Below, one piece after another: positions 23,127 through 35,365 of a DNA stretch of 55,807 bases. This stretch comes from Phaeoceros laevis (Eukaryota > Anthocerotophyta > Anthocerotopsida > Notothyladales): the NCBI GenBank assembly GCA_049999765.1, contig JBNGIQ010009483.1, positions 324,190 through 379,996 of the forward strand, in the 5' to 3' direction. Position numbers and translations under genes: made by a program. Numbering within the stretch: position 1 is the stretch's first letter; every line of letters starts with the position of its first letter. Under the pieces are notes generated by a model that was not told where the DNA came from, did not search any database, and worked only from the letters and a program-made list of their open reading frames with translations.

Positions 23127-23782
23127 AGCTGAGATTCACCTGAGCTGCTCCACATGAGTTTCGGAAGGAGACCTGACGATGGTGCAAGCGTCTTCGCATT
23201 TTTGTTGGCAATTTTGACACAGCCTATGCCGTGACGGCGAACTTGTTTTAGATGAAAATAGAGTATAGAACTATTTGGTCCCTGAAATAAGAGTATGAAC
23301 ACAGTTTGCAAACTCTACCCGGTGGTCCGATTCCGTCCGAACCGCGAAACTCAACGTGGAACTCTCATCAGAGCTCGGGTCCTCACGCGCAAATTTAGCA
23401 ACTCATTATTAACTCTATAGCTAGGAGCGTCACAGGGCACTCGTTGGACTCTCCAATCTCCAATCCATCACGAATCGTAACGGATCTGGGTTCGTTGAAG
23501 ACGCGTTGTTGCGGTACGTTGTTGATCCTTGGCTTGACCTCGAAGGATTCCCTTGATTATGTGATCGTGGAGCTTTGTTGAGCTGTTGCGCTAGGTTTCA
23601 CAGTCAACGCCGGAGCTGAGGTGAGACTGCTGAATTTATCTTCCGAAGTCTGCATGTTCATCGGTTATGTCAAGCCGTCGGCCGTAGCGCTGTACATTCT
23701 ACATCAAATTTTCGTGGTTGCTCCTTGGCTGCAGCTTTTCCCTTGCGAGTAGGGATTATTCCAGCTCTATGCGTTGCGAGAG
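23127..23782. other. 3' flank and P4H promoter
   Basis: About 650 bp separate the charged-protein gene from the prolyl hydroxylase on the same strand. The first 150 bp are probably 3' untranslated sequence. The rest should hold the P4H promoter and leader. An upstream ATG at 23769 opens a frame of only five codons. Nothing else is visible. Confidence 0.5.
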
Positions 23783-25532
23783 ATGATGGCTTTACCGCTG
23801 CTGGCAAAGGTGCTCGCAGCAGGCGTTTTTCTGTGCTTTTTGGAGTCTGCCAATGGCGCCCATGTGGATGACTTGCCTGGATGGAAAGGAGAAACGTGAG
23901 TACGGAGATCTTGCCGGTTATTCTTTCCATTCATTTTTTTCAAGATCTTTCCCTTTGTGGCAAGAATAGATGGAAAGAAATAGACATGTAGTTCTGAGCT
24001 TGTGCCCTTTTAGATGAAACCAGTAATTGGATGATCAGCAGACTACTCAGGCCCTTCCTCTAAAATCTTACCTGCAGGCACCTGAATCTTCCAGGCGATC
24101 GCAGAAAAGCACAAACAATTGACCCGACTAGAGTATTTCAGCTGTCTTCAAGACCTAGGTGAACTATTTGCGGGACGGAACATGGTTTTCCGCTGCTACT
24201 CTCCAAGTCTCTCGGCATGTTGGCAGACCTGTTAGTCTTTAACAATATTATTGTTGTCCTTATGGACAGGGCATATGTCTACAAAGGCTTTCTATCAGAC
24301 GCGGAATGTAACCACATAGTTACCTTGGTACGTTGTGATGTTAGTGCATATCAGGTGCAGATTATGCGTCTTTAGCAATATGTATGGGTTTAGAGATCTG
24401 AACTTGTTCCTGACAGGCCAAAGACAAGCTGCAGAAGTCAATGGTGGCAGACAATGAATCTGGAAAAAGTTTGTTGAGTGAGATCCGGACTAGCTCAGGA
24501 ATGTTTCTCAACAAGGCACAGGTGTTGTCCAGTTTGGGGAAGATGCACTACACTAGACTGTCAGCATCCTTTGAGAGGTCTCAGTAGTATCACGTGGCAA
24601 TTCTTAGTATCTGATCCTTGATCACCCGTTTTCAGGATGAAGTTATAGCAAGAATTGAGGAGAGACTAGCAGCTTGGACTTTTTTACCCATAGGTATACC
24701 ATCTTTATAGTGCAACTCAGGGCAAGGGCTGCTTTTAACTGAAAGCGCAGCGTTTGAAGTGGCTGTGCTGAAGTTGCTCATCTGATGCTAATCATTACTG
24801 TTATGTCCAGAGAACGGAGAGGCGATCCAAGTGCTGAAGTACCAGCGTGGTGAAAAATATGAGCCTCACTTCGACTACTTCCATGACAAAACCAATCAGG
24901 CTCTTGGAGGTCATCGTATCGCCACTGTGTTGATGTATTTATCAAATGTTACAAAAGGTGGTGAGACGACGTTCCCCAATTCTGAGGTAGGGCAGTAATC
25001 AGGGGTTGGTCTCTGCCGTACAAATCGCAATAAGATTATGACTTCAGCACAGTCTGAACTTTTGTATCATGAAATTTACAGGTCGATACCACAGTCAAAG
25101 ACGATTCCTGGTCAGAGTGTGCCAAGAAGGGTAAAGCAGGTATTAATCGGAATGCTGAGTTGTATTTCCTTCCTTTGTGATAGCACACACCGTACCCATC
25201 AACAGCGCAAGCGTCGACTCACCTTGGACATGTCATGTGCAGTGAAACCAATCAAGGGTGATGCTTTATTATTCTTCGGCTTGTTCCCTGATGCTACCAA
25301 AGATGAATCAAGTCTGCACACTGGATGCCCTGTCCTTGAGGGAGAGAAATGGTCCGCCACTAAGTGGATCCATGTAGCCTCTTTCGAGCCCAAGCGAAAA
25401 GAGGGCTGTGAAGACGAGACTGATAAGTGTGGTGAGTGGGCAGCATTTGGCGAGTGCAAAAAAAACCCAGCCTACATGGTTGGCACACCTGAATGGCCTG
25501 GCTCGTGTCGGAAGAGCTGCGGAGTTTGCTAG
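23783..25532 (+). CDS. P4H: Prolyl 4-hydroxylase with C-terminal ShKT domain
   Basis: An Fe(II)/2-oxoglutarate oxygenase that hydroxylates proline in secreted wall glycoproteins (extensins, arabinogalactan proteins) in the ER/Golgi. Eight exons join in phase to 312 residues: 23783-23895, 24078-24158, 24270-24327, 24417-24521, 24636-24693, 24811-24986, 25082-25139, 25243-25532. The N-terminus has a hydrophobic signal or anchor (LLAKVLAAGVFLCFLESANG). Conserved blocks follow: SMVADNESGKSLLSEIRTSS, AAWTFLPIENGEAIQVL and KWSATKWIHV. Iron ligands are His158, Asp160 and His242; Lys252 would bind 2-oxoglutarate. The spacing equals that of Chlamydomonas P4H-1 (143/145/227/237). Six cysteines at 272-312 form an ShKT domain ending SCRKSCGVC, present in a subset of plant P4Hs. 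Exon 7 was extended to 25139 because GKAVKP then matches the family. Confidence 0.95.
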
Positions 25533-25801
25533 CCTGTTTGACATGACCCTACTGGTGCACAACTCTTAGTGCAACGTTACTGGATGCTCAATTTCTGCAC
25601 AGCTTTGTCCCTTTTTGTACTGTTTCCAGACCATAACTTATGTAAATGCGCCCCCAGCTGGACGAAACCCGTTCACATTAAAGAACAGTTTATACCACTG
25701 AGTACCAAGTTCTCTCCAACTACAAAACTTAATCTATACCGTGAACACCTACAAAATTCCAAATTCCTTGGGGCTAAAGCCCGATGCGCTCACGAAGAGG
25801 T

Positions 25802-28800
25802 TCATGACTTTTGCCCTTTCCTCTTCTTGACCGGCTGCTGGTTCTCCTCGACCTTCCTTTTCCTCTCCTTCAAAAGATCAATACTTGCTTTCTTCTTTGC
25901 TTTGCCCATCTGTTTAGGCGCCAATACGTTAGAACAAAAAATTAGTAGGGCCATGCTTCTATTTAAACGTAAGAAAGAGGAAGAGATAATCTACCTGCAT
26001 GGCCTCGTACAGCTTCCGCGTCTTGCGAGGCATCATGACTTGAGCCATAGCAAGCTCCTCATTCACTGCCGTCGTATGCGATGGATTTGATTGAGTCCTT
26101 GCAGGTGAGGCTTCTTCCTCTTCTGACATGTCAGCTTCCGTTTCCTTTCTGCCTGCCTGCAATGACTCGGAATACCGTACTCCAGCTATTTCCTTGGTCA
26201 AGTCTTCCATATATGCAGCTTCGGCTGCTGCAGTCTGTGGCGGCAACCGACAAAGTAAAAAGATTAGTTGCCAACACAATGCCGAACCCATCAGAAAAAA
26301 ACCGGTGTAATTGACCAACCTCAAGCTCCTTAGCAGCTTCGACCAGCGAACTTCGGTGTATGGCAGCAGCTGCTTCAAGCTCCTGTGTATCATTGATGTC
26401 ATTTTCTGTGCCTGGCAAAGGTAGCACATGTTTTTCTGATGCTGTCTTGAGCTGTTTAATGGTCTTAGCGTACTCTGGCAAGTAACCTTCTGCATCATTA
26501 TCTGCGAAAGGTGACAGATGTGGGGGAGGAATTCTGCATCCAAGAACAAAGATCTAAGTCCATCGTGCTGACCAAAAAGGTTATAACACAAAAAGGACAA
26601 GTTCATACACCACCACTCACTGGCCGAGCAGGTACTGAACAGTTGGTAACAACAGCCGAGCATTTGCCGAGTCATAAACCCACTGTGGTTGGATGTATGT
26701 CCTAGAGAGAAACATGTGACCTTGCGAGGGCCTGTCCACCACCTGCAGCCGGTTGTATCAATCTTTAGTCAAAGACTACGACTGTAGAACAGCTTGAATG
26801 ACGAAGTATGTTAACACCCAACAGCCCAGGATATAAGGAAACATAAGTGCAGTGCCTGAAGAGAAGAGAACAGTCAAGGACTCTTACCTGGAATGAAATA
26901 TCTTCATCGCTTTCCAGGAATGGTGCTCCAAGGCCATCCCAAGAAACATCCCCCCCAAAGGCACGGATTACAAATAGAAGGGACTCTCTAGGAACCTGTC
27001 AAGAATTGAAAGTACTTGAATCTGTCAGTAAATGAGGTGGAAACGCATCAGCAAGTCTTAAGTAGTTTACATCAGAGTCTTGTGAGCAGCACTTTGTCAA
27101 GTTGGAACTCCAGATTCCTACAACTAGCACCAATTACCTCCCGACCAAGAAAGAACTTCAGTCCCTTGAACAGCATACGGCATGTTCTGGTATCCACGTC
27201 TTCATCTTCGTTGATTGTCTCAGCTTCATCATCCTTCTCAATTTCCATATCACCACTTTCACCAGGCTCTAACTTGGACTGCTTGTCCTCTATGGCTGAC
27301 AACTTATTCTGCAAAGAGGCCAACCTCTCCTGTGACTCCACTATGCGCCTTTCTCTTTCTTCTGGGCTGACATCCTTCGGCAACACTTCAGATGGAACAT
27401 CTACAGACTGATCTAGTTCTCCTACATCAGCAGCTACGGGGTGCTCAGTCGCCAGATCCTTCATTACACCGTACAGCTCTGCAGCAAAAACATTCCATTA
27501 GCACCATGCCAGAACCCAACGAGCAACCACAAACACATGGATAATTTTATCAAACACTGTAGAACAGCAAAGGCACTAGTACCTGCTGCATCTGCTTCTA
27601 GTTTACTATTCAGCAGAGGTGGATACTGGAGGCCAAGATCATGATACAACTTGAAGTTTATGAATCCAGCCAAAGTCTGAAAGAAAGAGTGACATGTAAC
27701 CACTTTTTCAGTTTAATGCTAAAGAGATAGCTAGCTAAATAACAACAGCTCATAAAACTAAATAAGACGAAGGGCATATCAACTATTTTCTTACTCACTT
27801 CATAGAACTCTATAAAGGTCAGCATCACCTGAAAGTCAACATCATCCGGAAGGATTTGGCTCAGANNNNNNNNNNNNNNNNNNNNNNNNNNNNNNNNNNN
27901 NNNNNNNNNNNNNNNNNNNNNNNNNNNNNNNNNNNNNNNNNNNNNNNNNNNNNNNNNNNNNNNNNACCACTTTTTCAGTTTAATGCTAAAGAGATAGCTA
28001 GTTAAATAACAACAGCTCATAAAACTAAATAAGACGAAGGGCTTATCAACTATTTTCTTACTCACTTCATAAAACTCTATAAAGGTCAGCATCACCCGAA
28101 AGTCAACATCATCCGGAAGGATTTGGCTCAGAACATGAGGCGTGAGCCACGTAATCTTTTGTCCCCCAACCTCAGCCTGCAGCAAAGCGGAGGTCAGCAG
28201 TGCCAATGTACCTGGTCATGGTGGTATATCACTATCAAACGTCAAGATGTCAAGATGTAGTTTGAGCACAGAAACAAAAATCGACCTGGTAATAGATGCC
28301 CTTTACAGCCACAAAAACTTTGCGCAGTGCATGCACCCTGGTAACAAATGCTTGAAACTCAAGGCTGAGTCTGCACGCAATATTGTTCCAAGAGTTTAGC
28401 TGCAGTTCCAAGTCAGGTCAATAGCTTGTAGGGGAAAACACTAGTCCATACATTCTCGTTTAAGTCCAAAAGGGGCCTTCCTAACATACCTTCGTGCTGT
28501 TTGCACTACATGCACAGGGATCTTGTGAGTAGAATCAGCAGGAAGTACCGCAAACAGATGTAGCATTGTCAATGGATCATCCATATCCCGCAGCGCATCA
28601 ATGAATGAAGGATATCTGAGAACAGCAGCCACAAGAACTTCAATACTGTATTAGTCCGCATATTTATTGAGGTTGCAATCCTGCAAACACAGGGCTCAGG
28701 TTGAACGCACCTTTCTTTCACAAGGTGATCCAATGAATAAGATGGCCTTCGGCTTTCCAAGCGCTCAGCCAAGTCTGCATTTTTTTTTGCCTTCGCCTTT

Positions 28801-29489
28801 TTCACTTTTTTTGCATGAGCCTTCAATGCCCTGCAGAGTGATACAAGCCTTACTGCTTAGTTGCACAACGCTGCTTTCCTCAAACTACTAAGAGGTGAAG
28901 CTATCCTTCCATGGAAGACTGCTATGTTGCTCACCGGCCTTTGTCCAGCAAGGGTTCGTGGAGCAGAAAGTTGATGTCCTTGACGTGATAGTACGTCTTA
29001 CTGTGACCCTCGAACTTCTTCTTGGGCTCCCGGGGATGTATTCCTTTCAGAATACATAGCCTCCTGCACACCATTATCAACCGCCAACGTTTTGGTGAAT
29101 CGACTAGAAATTGCACTTTTCGAAGCCCAGCTCTTTCATGCCAGTATGCTGTTGGGATATACATCAAAGGAGGCATGGAAATCTTGCTGTGGAGATAGAT
29201 AGCCTCTCCAGCTTCGCCCAATTAACATAGATTGAGGATTCTCACCTGAACTCGGGAAGCTTAATCTGAAGACGATTGATTGCCTTGTTCCTAGTGATGT
29301 ACTTCGCCACATTTCCTTCCTTCTTCTTACCCTGCACAACCAGACGCTGCTAAATCGAAAGACGGAATTCCGACCGCAATTTAAAACCATCCATCAATTT
29401 CAGATGCATACGCCTACGTTTACCGCCTAAAATTTACAGGAGCAGAGACAGTCACGGAGACTCACTGGAGGCCTGTAGTGCTTCGGCAT
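25802..29489 (-). CDS. PES: Pescadillo homologue (ribosome biogenesis, PeBoW complex)
   Basis: Pescadillo works with BOP1 and WDR12 in pre-rRNA processing of the 60S subunit in the nucleolus. Fourteen exons join in phase to 635 residues: 29466-29489, 29246-29331, 28935-29063, 28711-28830, 28490-28615, 28286-28370, 28066-28176, 27583-27676, 27138-27478, 26888-26995, 26621-26742, 26320-26533, 25995-26234, 25802-25909. [42 protein letters not shown] and [20 protein letters not shown] are diagnostic of the N-terminal Pescadillo domain. A BRCT domain follows ([40 protein letters not shown]), then an acidic and Lys-rich tail ([17 protein letters not shown]). The intron after exon 7 contains a gap and a second partial copy of exon 7 (27799-27865), which I treat as an assembly duplicate. 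Convergent with P4H. Confidence 0.95.
27699..28132. repeat. 167 bp direct repeat flanking an assembly gap
   Basis: Bases 27699-27865 and 27966-28132 are the same length and near-identical, with about four single-base differences, and each abuts the run of N directly. The repeat covers the 3' part of PES exon 7 plus intron. The pattern fits one locus placed twice, such as two haplotypes or two overlapping contigs, rather than a true exon duplication. Confidence 0.85.
27866..27965. other. Assembly gap (100 N)
   Basis: Exactly 100 N, a placeholder length for a gap of unknown size, inside the Pescadillo gene. Its direct-repeat flanks suggest the true gap size may be zero or negative. Confidence 0.98.
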
Positions 29490-29688
29490 TGTGATTGCTT
29501 ATCACAGTTTCGCAGTCGCTGACTTACTCCTCAGCCGACATAAGGAAACGCAGCGGAGTAGATCTGAAGGTTTAAGACAGTTTGGAAATTGAAATAGGTC
29601 TGAAGGTGAAGGTTTTAGACTCAACTGACTTTTCTGTTGTCAACTCTCCGGCGGTCTGTCGAAACAGTCCTGGCCAGTATGCATTCCC
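29490..29688. promoter_or_regulatory. Short bidirectional promoter between PES and PPR gene 1
   Basis: Only about 200 bp separate the divergent start codons of Pescadillo (29489, minus) and the putative PPR start (29689, plus). Core promoters and leaders of both must lie here or overlap the genes. I see no clear TATA box. Shared regulation is inferred from the geometry alone. Confidence 0.4.
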
Positions 29689-32600
29689 ATGGCAAGGTGG
29701 AGGTCTTCTGTGACCTTCACTCCACTTTCAGCAGCTTGGCTGTCCAAATTCGGTCTGGTGGTTTCGTTTGCTGCAAGAAACCAAAAGATTAGAGCCTTGG
29801 CCACACACTGGTATCAGCAGCCACAGAAACTGTTTGGGGAGGATTCCTTTTCAAACCGTATAGAATGGTGCGGCAGGATGCTGGAGAAGGCAAGATATCC
29901 AGCTCCTTGTGACAGGTTGTGCTGCCTCTGTCTCACCATCGTTGGCTGACACCGCCTGCGTTGTCCTTGCAGAGAAGCCTTTGGCACTTATATTTGAGGT
30001 GCAAGGGAAAAAGTGGTCATTCCGTCTTGTTGAGCAACCAGTCCAATCCCGTCAGAGTGAACTTTCGCACACTTACCTTAAAATCTCAGCCGGAGAGTTG
30101 CTGGACGGACTTACAGCGGTCGTCCCTGAAATTAGGTGACGAAATTCAACGTCTCTGCGAGGAAGGGAAGCTGGACAAGGCTCTGCATTTTCTACTGAGC
30201 AAGGATGAGCAAGGTATCATTCCATCGGCTCAAGTGTATAGGTCCCTCTTGAAGTTGTCCACCAGGAGGAAGGCCCTAGCTCAAGCTAAGGAAGTTCATG
30301 CCCACTTGGCCAAGTATGGGTTGGAGTCCACTAAGTTTCTCGGTGAATCTGTTGTAAATACCTTAGTGAAGTGTGGTGGCCTCGAAGATGCGCTACAGGT
30401 ATTCGAAAGGTTACCAAGGCGAACTGTTGTCTCCTGGACAGCTGTGATCTCTGGGTACACTGCAGCAGGACAAGGTGAGGAGGCATTGAGGATGTACGAA
30501 ATCATGCGACAAGAAGGTTTAGAGCCAGACAAGTACACTTTTGTCAGTGTTCTGAAAGCGTGTGGCAGCATATTTGATTTGGAACTGGGGAAACGAATCC
30601 ATGCTGAAGCAGTGAAATACGAGTTGGCATATGATTTGCTTGTGGCCACAGGGCTGATTGACATGTACTCAAAATGTCAGAGGATTGTGGATGCCAAGAA
30701 AGTTTTTGATGGGTTACCTAAGCGGGATGTGGTGTCCTGGACAGCTATGCTATCAGCATATCTCCAGCAGGGCGAAGCAGGAGAGGCTTTGCATCTGTAT
30801 GGACAAATGCAATTGGAAGCCTTTTGTCTAGACCCTTGGACTTTTGTCGGTGGTCTGCAAGCATGTGGCATGCTAGCAGAGAAAGAAGAGCATGTGACGA
30901 AACTCAAATACCTAGAAATGGGAAAAGAAATACATGCTAAGGCTTGGGGTATGGGGTACAAGTCAGATCTCTTTATTGGCAATGCACTTATCAGCATGTA
31001 TGGGAAGTGTGGTAGCATAGTGGATGCAAAAGACGTGTTTGATGGGTTACCACAACGAGATGGAGTTTCATGGAATGCGATGCTTGTTGCATATTCTCAG
31101 CAGGGCCTACCAGACGAAGCTTTACAGCTGTATGATCAAATGCTGGTGGAAGGGATAACCCTAGGTGCCCGCACCTTTGTTGGTGCACTCCAAGCCTGTG
31201 GCATGCTGGCAGACAGAGAGGGAGATGGAGTAGGGGTGCATCTGATCAAAGTACGTGCACTAGAGCAAGGGAGGACTGTACATACTAATGCTTGGAAGAA
31301 CGGATATAAGTCGGATGTGTTCATTAGTAACACCCTCATCAGTATGTACGGAAAGTGTGGGAGCTTAGTTGATGCACGAAAGGTGTTTGATGCTTTGCAT
31401 CAGCGAACTTTGGTGTCATGGAATGCGATGCTTGCAGCACATGCTCAGCAGGGTGAAGCTGAGAAGGCCCTCCAGCTGTATAATGAAATGGTGGGGGGAG
31501 GCATGAGTCCAGATGATAGAACACTTGTCAGTCTGCTTCAAGCATGTGGCATGCTGGCAGATGAGGAAGATGTAGTTGGAAACCCATCATCTAAGTCGAT
31601 GGCTCTAAATATGGGTAAGGATATACATCGCATCGCTCAAAGAAAGGGTTATGAATCAGATGTGTTTGTTGCAAATACGCTCATTAGTATGTATGGGAAA
31701 TGTGGAAGCACTGTGGATGCTATAAAAGTGTTTAATAGGTTGGCGCGGCGGACTTTAGTGTCGTGGAATGCGATGCTTACAGCGCATGTCCAAAAGGAGC
31801 AACCAGAGATTGTTTTGCAGTTGTATGAGCAAATGGTAGAGGAAGACATCGATCCAGATGGGATTACCTTTGTAAGCGCTCTCCAGGCGGTTGCAATGCT
31901 GGCAGAGGAGAAGTATTTAGAAGGGCAAATGGTTAATCCAACGTCTCTACAAAAGGGGAGGGTGATACATAGCTATGCTTGCCGTAAGAGCTGTCTGTCA
32001 GATTCCCTTACCAGTAGTACTGTAATTAGCATGTATGGGAAATGCGGGAGCATTGTGGATGCACAAAATGCTTTTAATGGGTTGTCTGAGCGGAATTTGG
32101 TGTCATGGAATGCAATGCTTGCTGCACATGTGCAGCAGGGTGAAGCTGCTAAAGCTCTGCAGCTGTATGAACAACTTCTGAAGGAAGGGTGGCATCCAGA
32201 TGACAGGACATTTGTAAGCGTCCTTCAAGCTTGTGGACTGCTTGCAGAAAAGGAAGAATGTGGTTTGTGGGATGAGCATGCAGGCAGGGTTCAGTTTCTA
32301 GAAAAGGGCAAGAAGATACATGCAGAAGCTGTGACCAGGGGCTATAGATCGCATCTCTTTGTGGGCAGCACTCTGGTCAGTATGTATGCCAAGTGTGGCA
32401 GTATCACAGATTCCCAGATTGTGTTCGCTGGGCTACCACTCCAAGATGCGGTGGCTTGGAATGCCATGCTGATGGCATATTGTCAGCACGAACAACCAGA
32501 GAAGGTTTTGCAGTTTTATGAGCAAATGCTGCGTTCAGGTGTTACACCAGATGATAGAACGTTTGTTACCGCACTTCAAGCATGTGGTATGCTTGCAGAT

Positions 32601-33761
32601 GAGGAAGATGATGGCGCTGTAGATGGTGGACTTGCAAAGGTGAGGACTTTAGTAAGGAGTAGGGCATTGCATTCTGATGCCTGGAGCAAGGGTCTTGGAT
32701 CAGATGTCTTTATCAGCAACATGCTCATCACCGTGTATGGCAAGTGCGGAAGCAGTGCTGAGGCACAAATTGTTTTTGACTGCTTGTCCCAGCAGAATGT
32801 TGTGTCTTGGACAGTCCTGCTCTCTGCGTATGTTCAGCAGGGCCAAGGAGACAAAGCTGTGCGGCTATACCAACAAATGCAAGAGGACGGTGTCTGTCCG
32901 AATGAAATTACACACATGTGCATCTTGCAAGCTTGCAGCAGTACAGGGCATGTGGATATCTGCAGACAGATACATCACACTCTTGTCTCAACTAGGAAGG
33001 ATATGGGTCCTCTTCTTGGAAACACCCTCATTCACGCATATGGGAAATGTGCAACCATGGTGGATGCACAGAAGGTGTTTGATGATCTGCCTCAACGGAA
33101 TGTGGTGTCATGGAACACACTGATTGCTGGTTATGCCCGAGAGGGGGATTTTGCAGCAAGCTTGCGATGTTATGAGCAAATGCTGTCAACTGGTATGAAG
33201 CCAAATGCAGTAACATTTTGCTCCCTTCTGTCTGCATGCAGTCACGCAGGCTTGGTTGACATTGGTGTCGAGTACTTTGAATCCATGAGCAGAGATTACC
33301 ACATAACTCCAGAGATTTGGCACTACGTCAGTATGGTGGACCTTCTTGGCCGTGCTGGCTTCTTTGCAAGGGTAGAGCAGTTGTTGTCCATGTTGCCTGT
33401 GCAGCCCAATCTGGCTCTATGGTTGTGTTTGCTGGGTGCCTGCCGGAAGCACGGGAAGGTGGCTTTGGGGAAACGCGCATTTGATTGTGCAGTGCACCTG
33501 CAGCCACAGCACGCAGCTGCATACGTCATAATGTCCAATATTTTTGTCCACGCTGGCCTATGGGACTCAGCATTGGAGGTGAAGGAACTGGGCCAAAAGG
33601 TAGGCGCATGGAAGAAGCCTGGGCAGAGTTGGATTGGGCACCAACAGGAGGTGCATACCTTCGTTGCAGGAGACAGCAAGCATGAACAACACGAGCAGCT
33701 CTACCACCTGTTGGGGCAAGTAACACCAGATCTCCAGTATAGTTTGCAGGCGACATGCTGA
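29689..33761 (+). CDS. PLS-class PPR protein 1, E-type (organelle RNA editing/processing)
   Basis: PLS-class PPR proteins bind organelle RNA base by base, usually at editing sites. The main exon (29973-33761) encodes 1262 residues of P, L and S motifs in repeated modules (SDVFISNTLISMYGKCGS, VSWNAMLAAHAQQGEAEKAL, PDDRTFVSVLQACG). It ends in E-type motifs and the PG box region (KKPGQSWIGHQQEVHTFVAG) with no DYW domain. The frame has no early ATG, and a clean acceptor (CCTTGCAG) sits at 29972. The likeliest first exon is 29689-29757, encoding MARWRSSVTFTPLSAAWLSK, a good transit peptide; this join is tentative. Between repeats lie 15-20-residue charged spacers (LADEEDVVGNPSSKSMALNM). As it lacks DYW, editing would need a separate DYW partner. 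Confidence 0.88.
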
Positions 33762-35365
33762 CTAGAGTTTGTTGCTACTGCAAGGTTGCTGCACAACTTA
33801 AATGACTGTGTAACATGCCTTGCACAATGTGGGGACTCACGAGTTACTAGAGTGAAATCTAGACGCGAGTAGTAGGGAGAGCATTTATGTGCCATGTGGT
33901 GCCTTTGGCCAAAGAGGGTGGAAAGTAGTAGTAGTAGTTAAGGAAACGGGGTGGCGAAAGTGAGGGCCAACTCGCAGGGATTGTAGCTTAGCGGGTCTGC
34001 TAAATAAGCAAGCGTCACGTGGTGAACAAACCCTTTTAAAATAGGGGGCTTTCTCGCGCAATTGTTTTGGATCTCGAACAAGATGGTGATGGAAAGTCCT
34101 GTACTCAAAGGGGTGCTTAGTCTACGTACTTTTCCTCCATCAGGAAAGTAGTATGCTGTAGTATGCTGAATCGCTGACTATTGACAGGCCAACAAAAAAC
34201 TATGCCATGAGAAAATGTCTGCCTTGTTGTCAGTTGATCAGTTTGCAGACTGCAGAGTGAAGTTTTTGCCGGTAATGAAGAACTACTTTCAGATTCTGAT
34301 ACACAGTACCGACAGCTGCCAATGGTCTCTATGATATTTTTAAATCTTTCACACCTTAGGTAGCCGCATCTCGATGTCATGAAAGAGATTCGTTTACGTG
34401 CTTTGCCGGAGAAGTGCTAACCTTCTGCTTGCGCAAGGAGGCAATACGTTGAGATGTATTTGCCTGCGGCTGGAGGCCCTCAATCTTTACAGGAATTAGC
34501 TATAGGCATGAGCGCTGATATTCCATCAGGACTTACCAGAAGGTGCCACTCACTTTTAATTAGGAACCCCTAATCTAGAGCAATTTCGTTGTAGTAGCTA
34601 TGAATTCCCGGATTGGATTCTGTACCAGCGATCTGTAGCGACGTGAAAGCCATCTGCGTAGATCTCCTCACAGTCACCCAAGTCTTCATCGTGGGCNNNN
34701 NNNNNNNNNNNNNNNNNNNNNNNNNNNNNNNNNNNNNNNNNNNNNNNNNNNNNNNNNNNNNNNNNNNNNNNNNNNNNNNNNNNNNNNNNNNNNNNNTTCC
34801 AGACGTGCACGTACTTCGCATGACCTTCTCCGGAGAAGGCCTGCATGGAGGAAGGGGGTTTGAGCACCTATGTAGCGAATCACTCTGGAACCGTTGGAGC
34901 GCCAGCCTTTCAGTTTAGCCTAGGCATCCTTGTGCAATTTTTTGAAAATATCTTCTGGAACCTCCTCCAAGCAGCCGTCTGAATACTTGGGTGCAGAGAG
35001 GCCCAAAAGGAGCCGAATCGTGTCGAAGTAGACGTGCGTGCTTGAGTGACTGTGAGTTGGAATTCCCAATTTCCTTGACATCTGAATTGGAATTGGATCC
35101 GATATGGTTGATGACTGCAGGACCTTGAAGACATCCGTCGTTCAACGTTCTTTTCTGCGCTACAATCTTGAGGAGTTGAGCGGTCCATTCGGGGCGGGTT
35201 TGACGGGAGTTGTGGCGATTGCAAATCTTTGCGGAAGGAAGGTCAACCGGGCCGTGGCAAGCCAGGAAGCTGAGGTACAAGACAGCCTTATTAGAAGACA
35301 GGCTGGCCAACTCGAATGCTGGATAGCTACCGAACACTGTTGTAACGAGGTGTTTTCTGTTGAAG
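33762..35365. other. Intergenic stretch with gap; possible 5' part of the PHD gene
   Basis: This follows PPR gene 1 and contains a GTA/GTAGTAGTAG microsatellite near 33923-33940 and a 100-N gap (34697-34796). A plus-strand frame at 35104-35397 (97 codons, ATG start) overlaps the PHD gene start in another frame. It could be an upstream exon, but I find no convincing junction. No family signature is visible elsewhere. Confidence 0.35.
34697..34796. other. Assembly gap (100 N)
   Basis: Exactly 100 N. Unlike the gap at 27866, its two flanks are not duplicates of each other. Exons of the downstream PHD gene or other sequence could be missing here. Confidence 0.98.

Noticed and set aside
27658-28206. 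Frame reading through the 100 N and showing two copies of Pescadillo exon 7
   Set aside because: The second copy sits at the gap edge with an identical 167 bp boundary. An assembly duplicate is far more likely than a real exon duplication.
31649-31849. Many 60-120 codon frames on the opposite strand of the PPR genes
   Set aside because: They recur with the PPR repeat period, as expected for antisense shadows of a repeated coding sequence.
34570-34918. Several frames running through the N gap at 34697-34796
   Set aside because: They exist only because N positions cannot contain stops.
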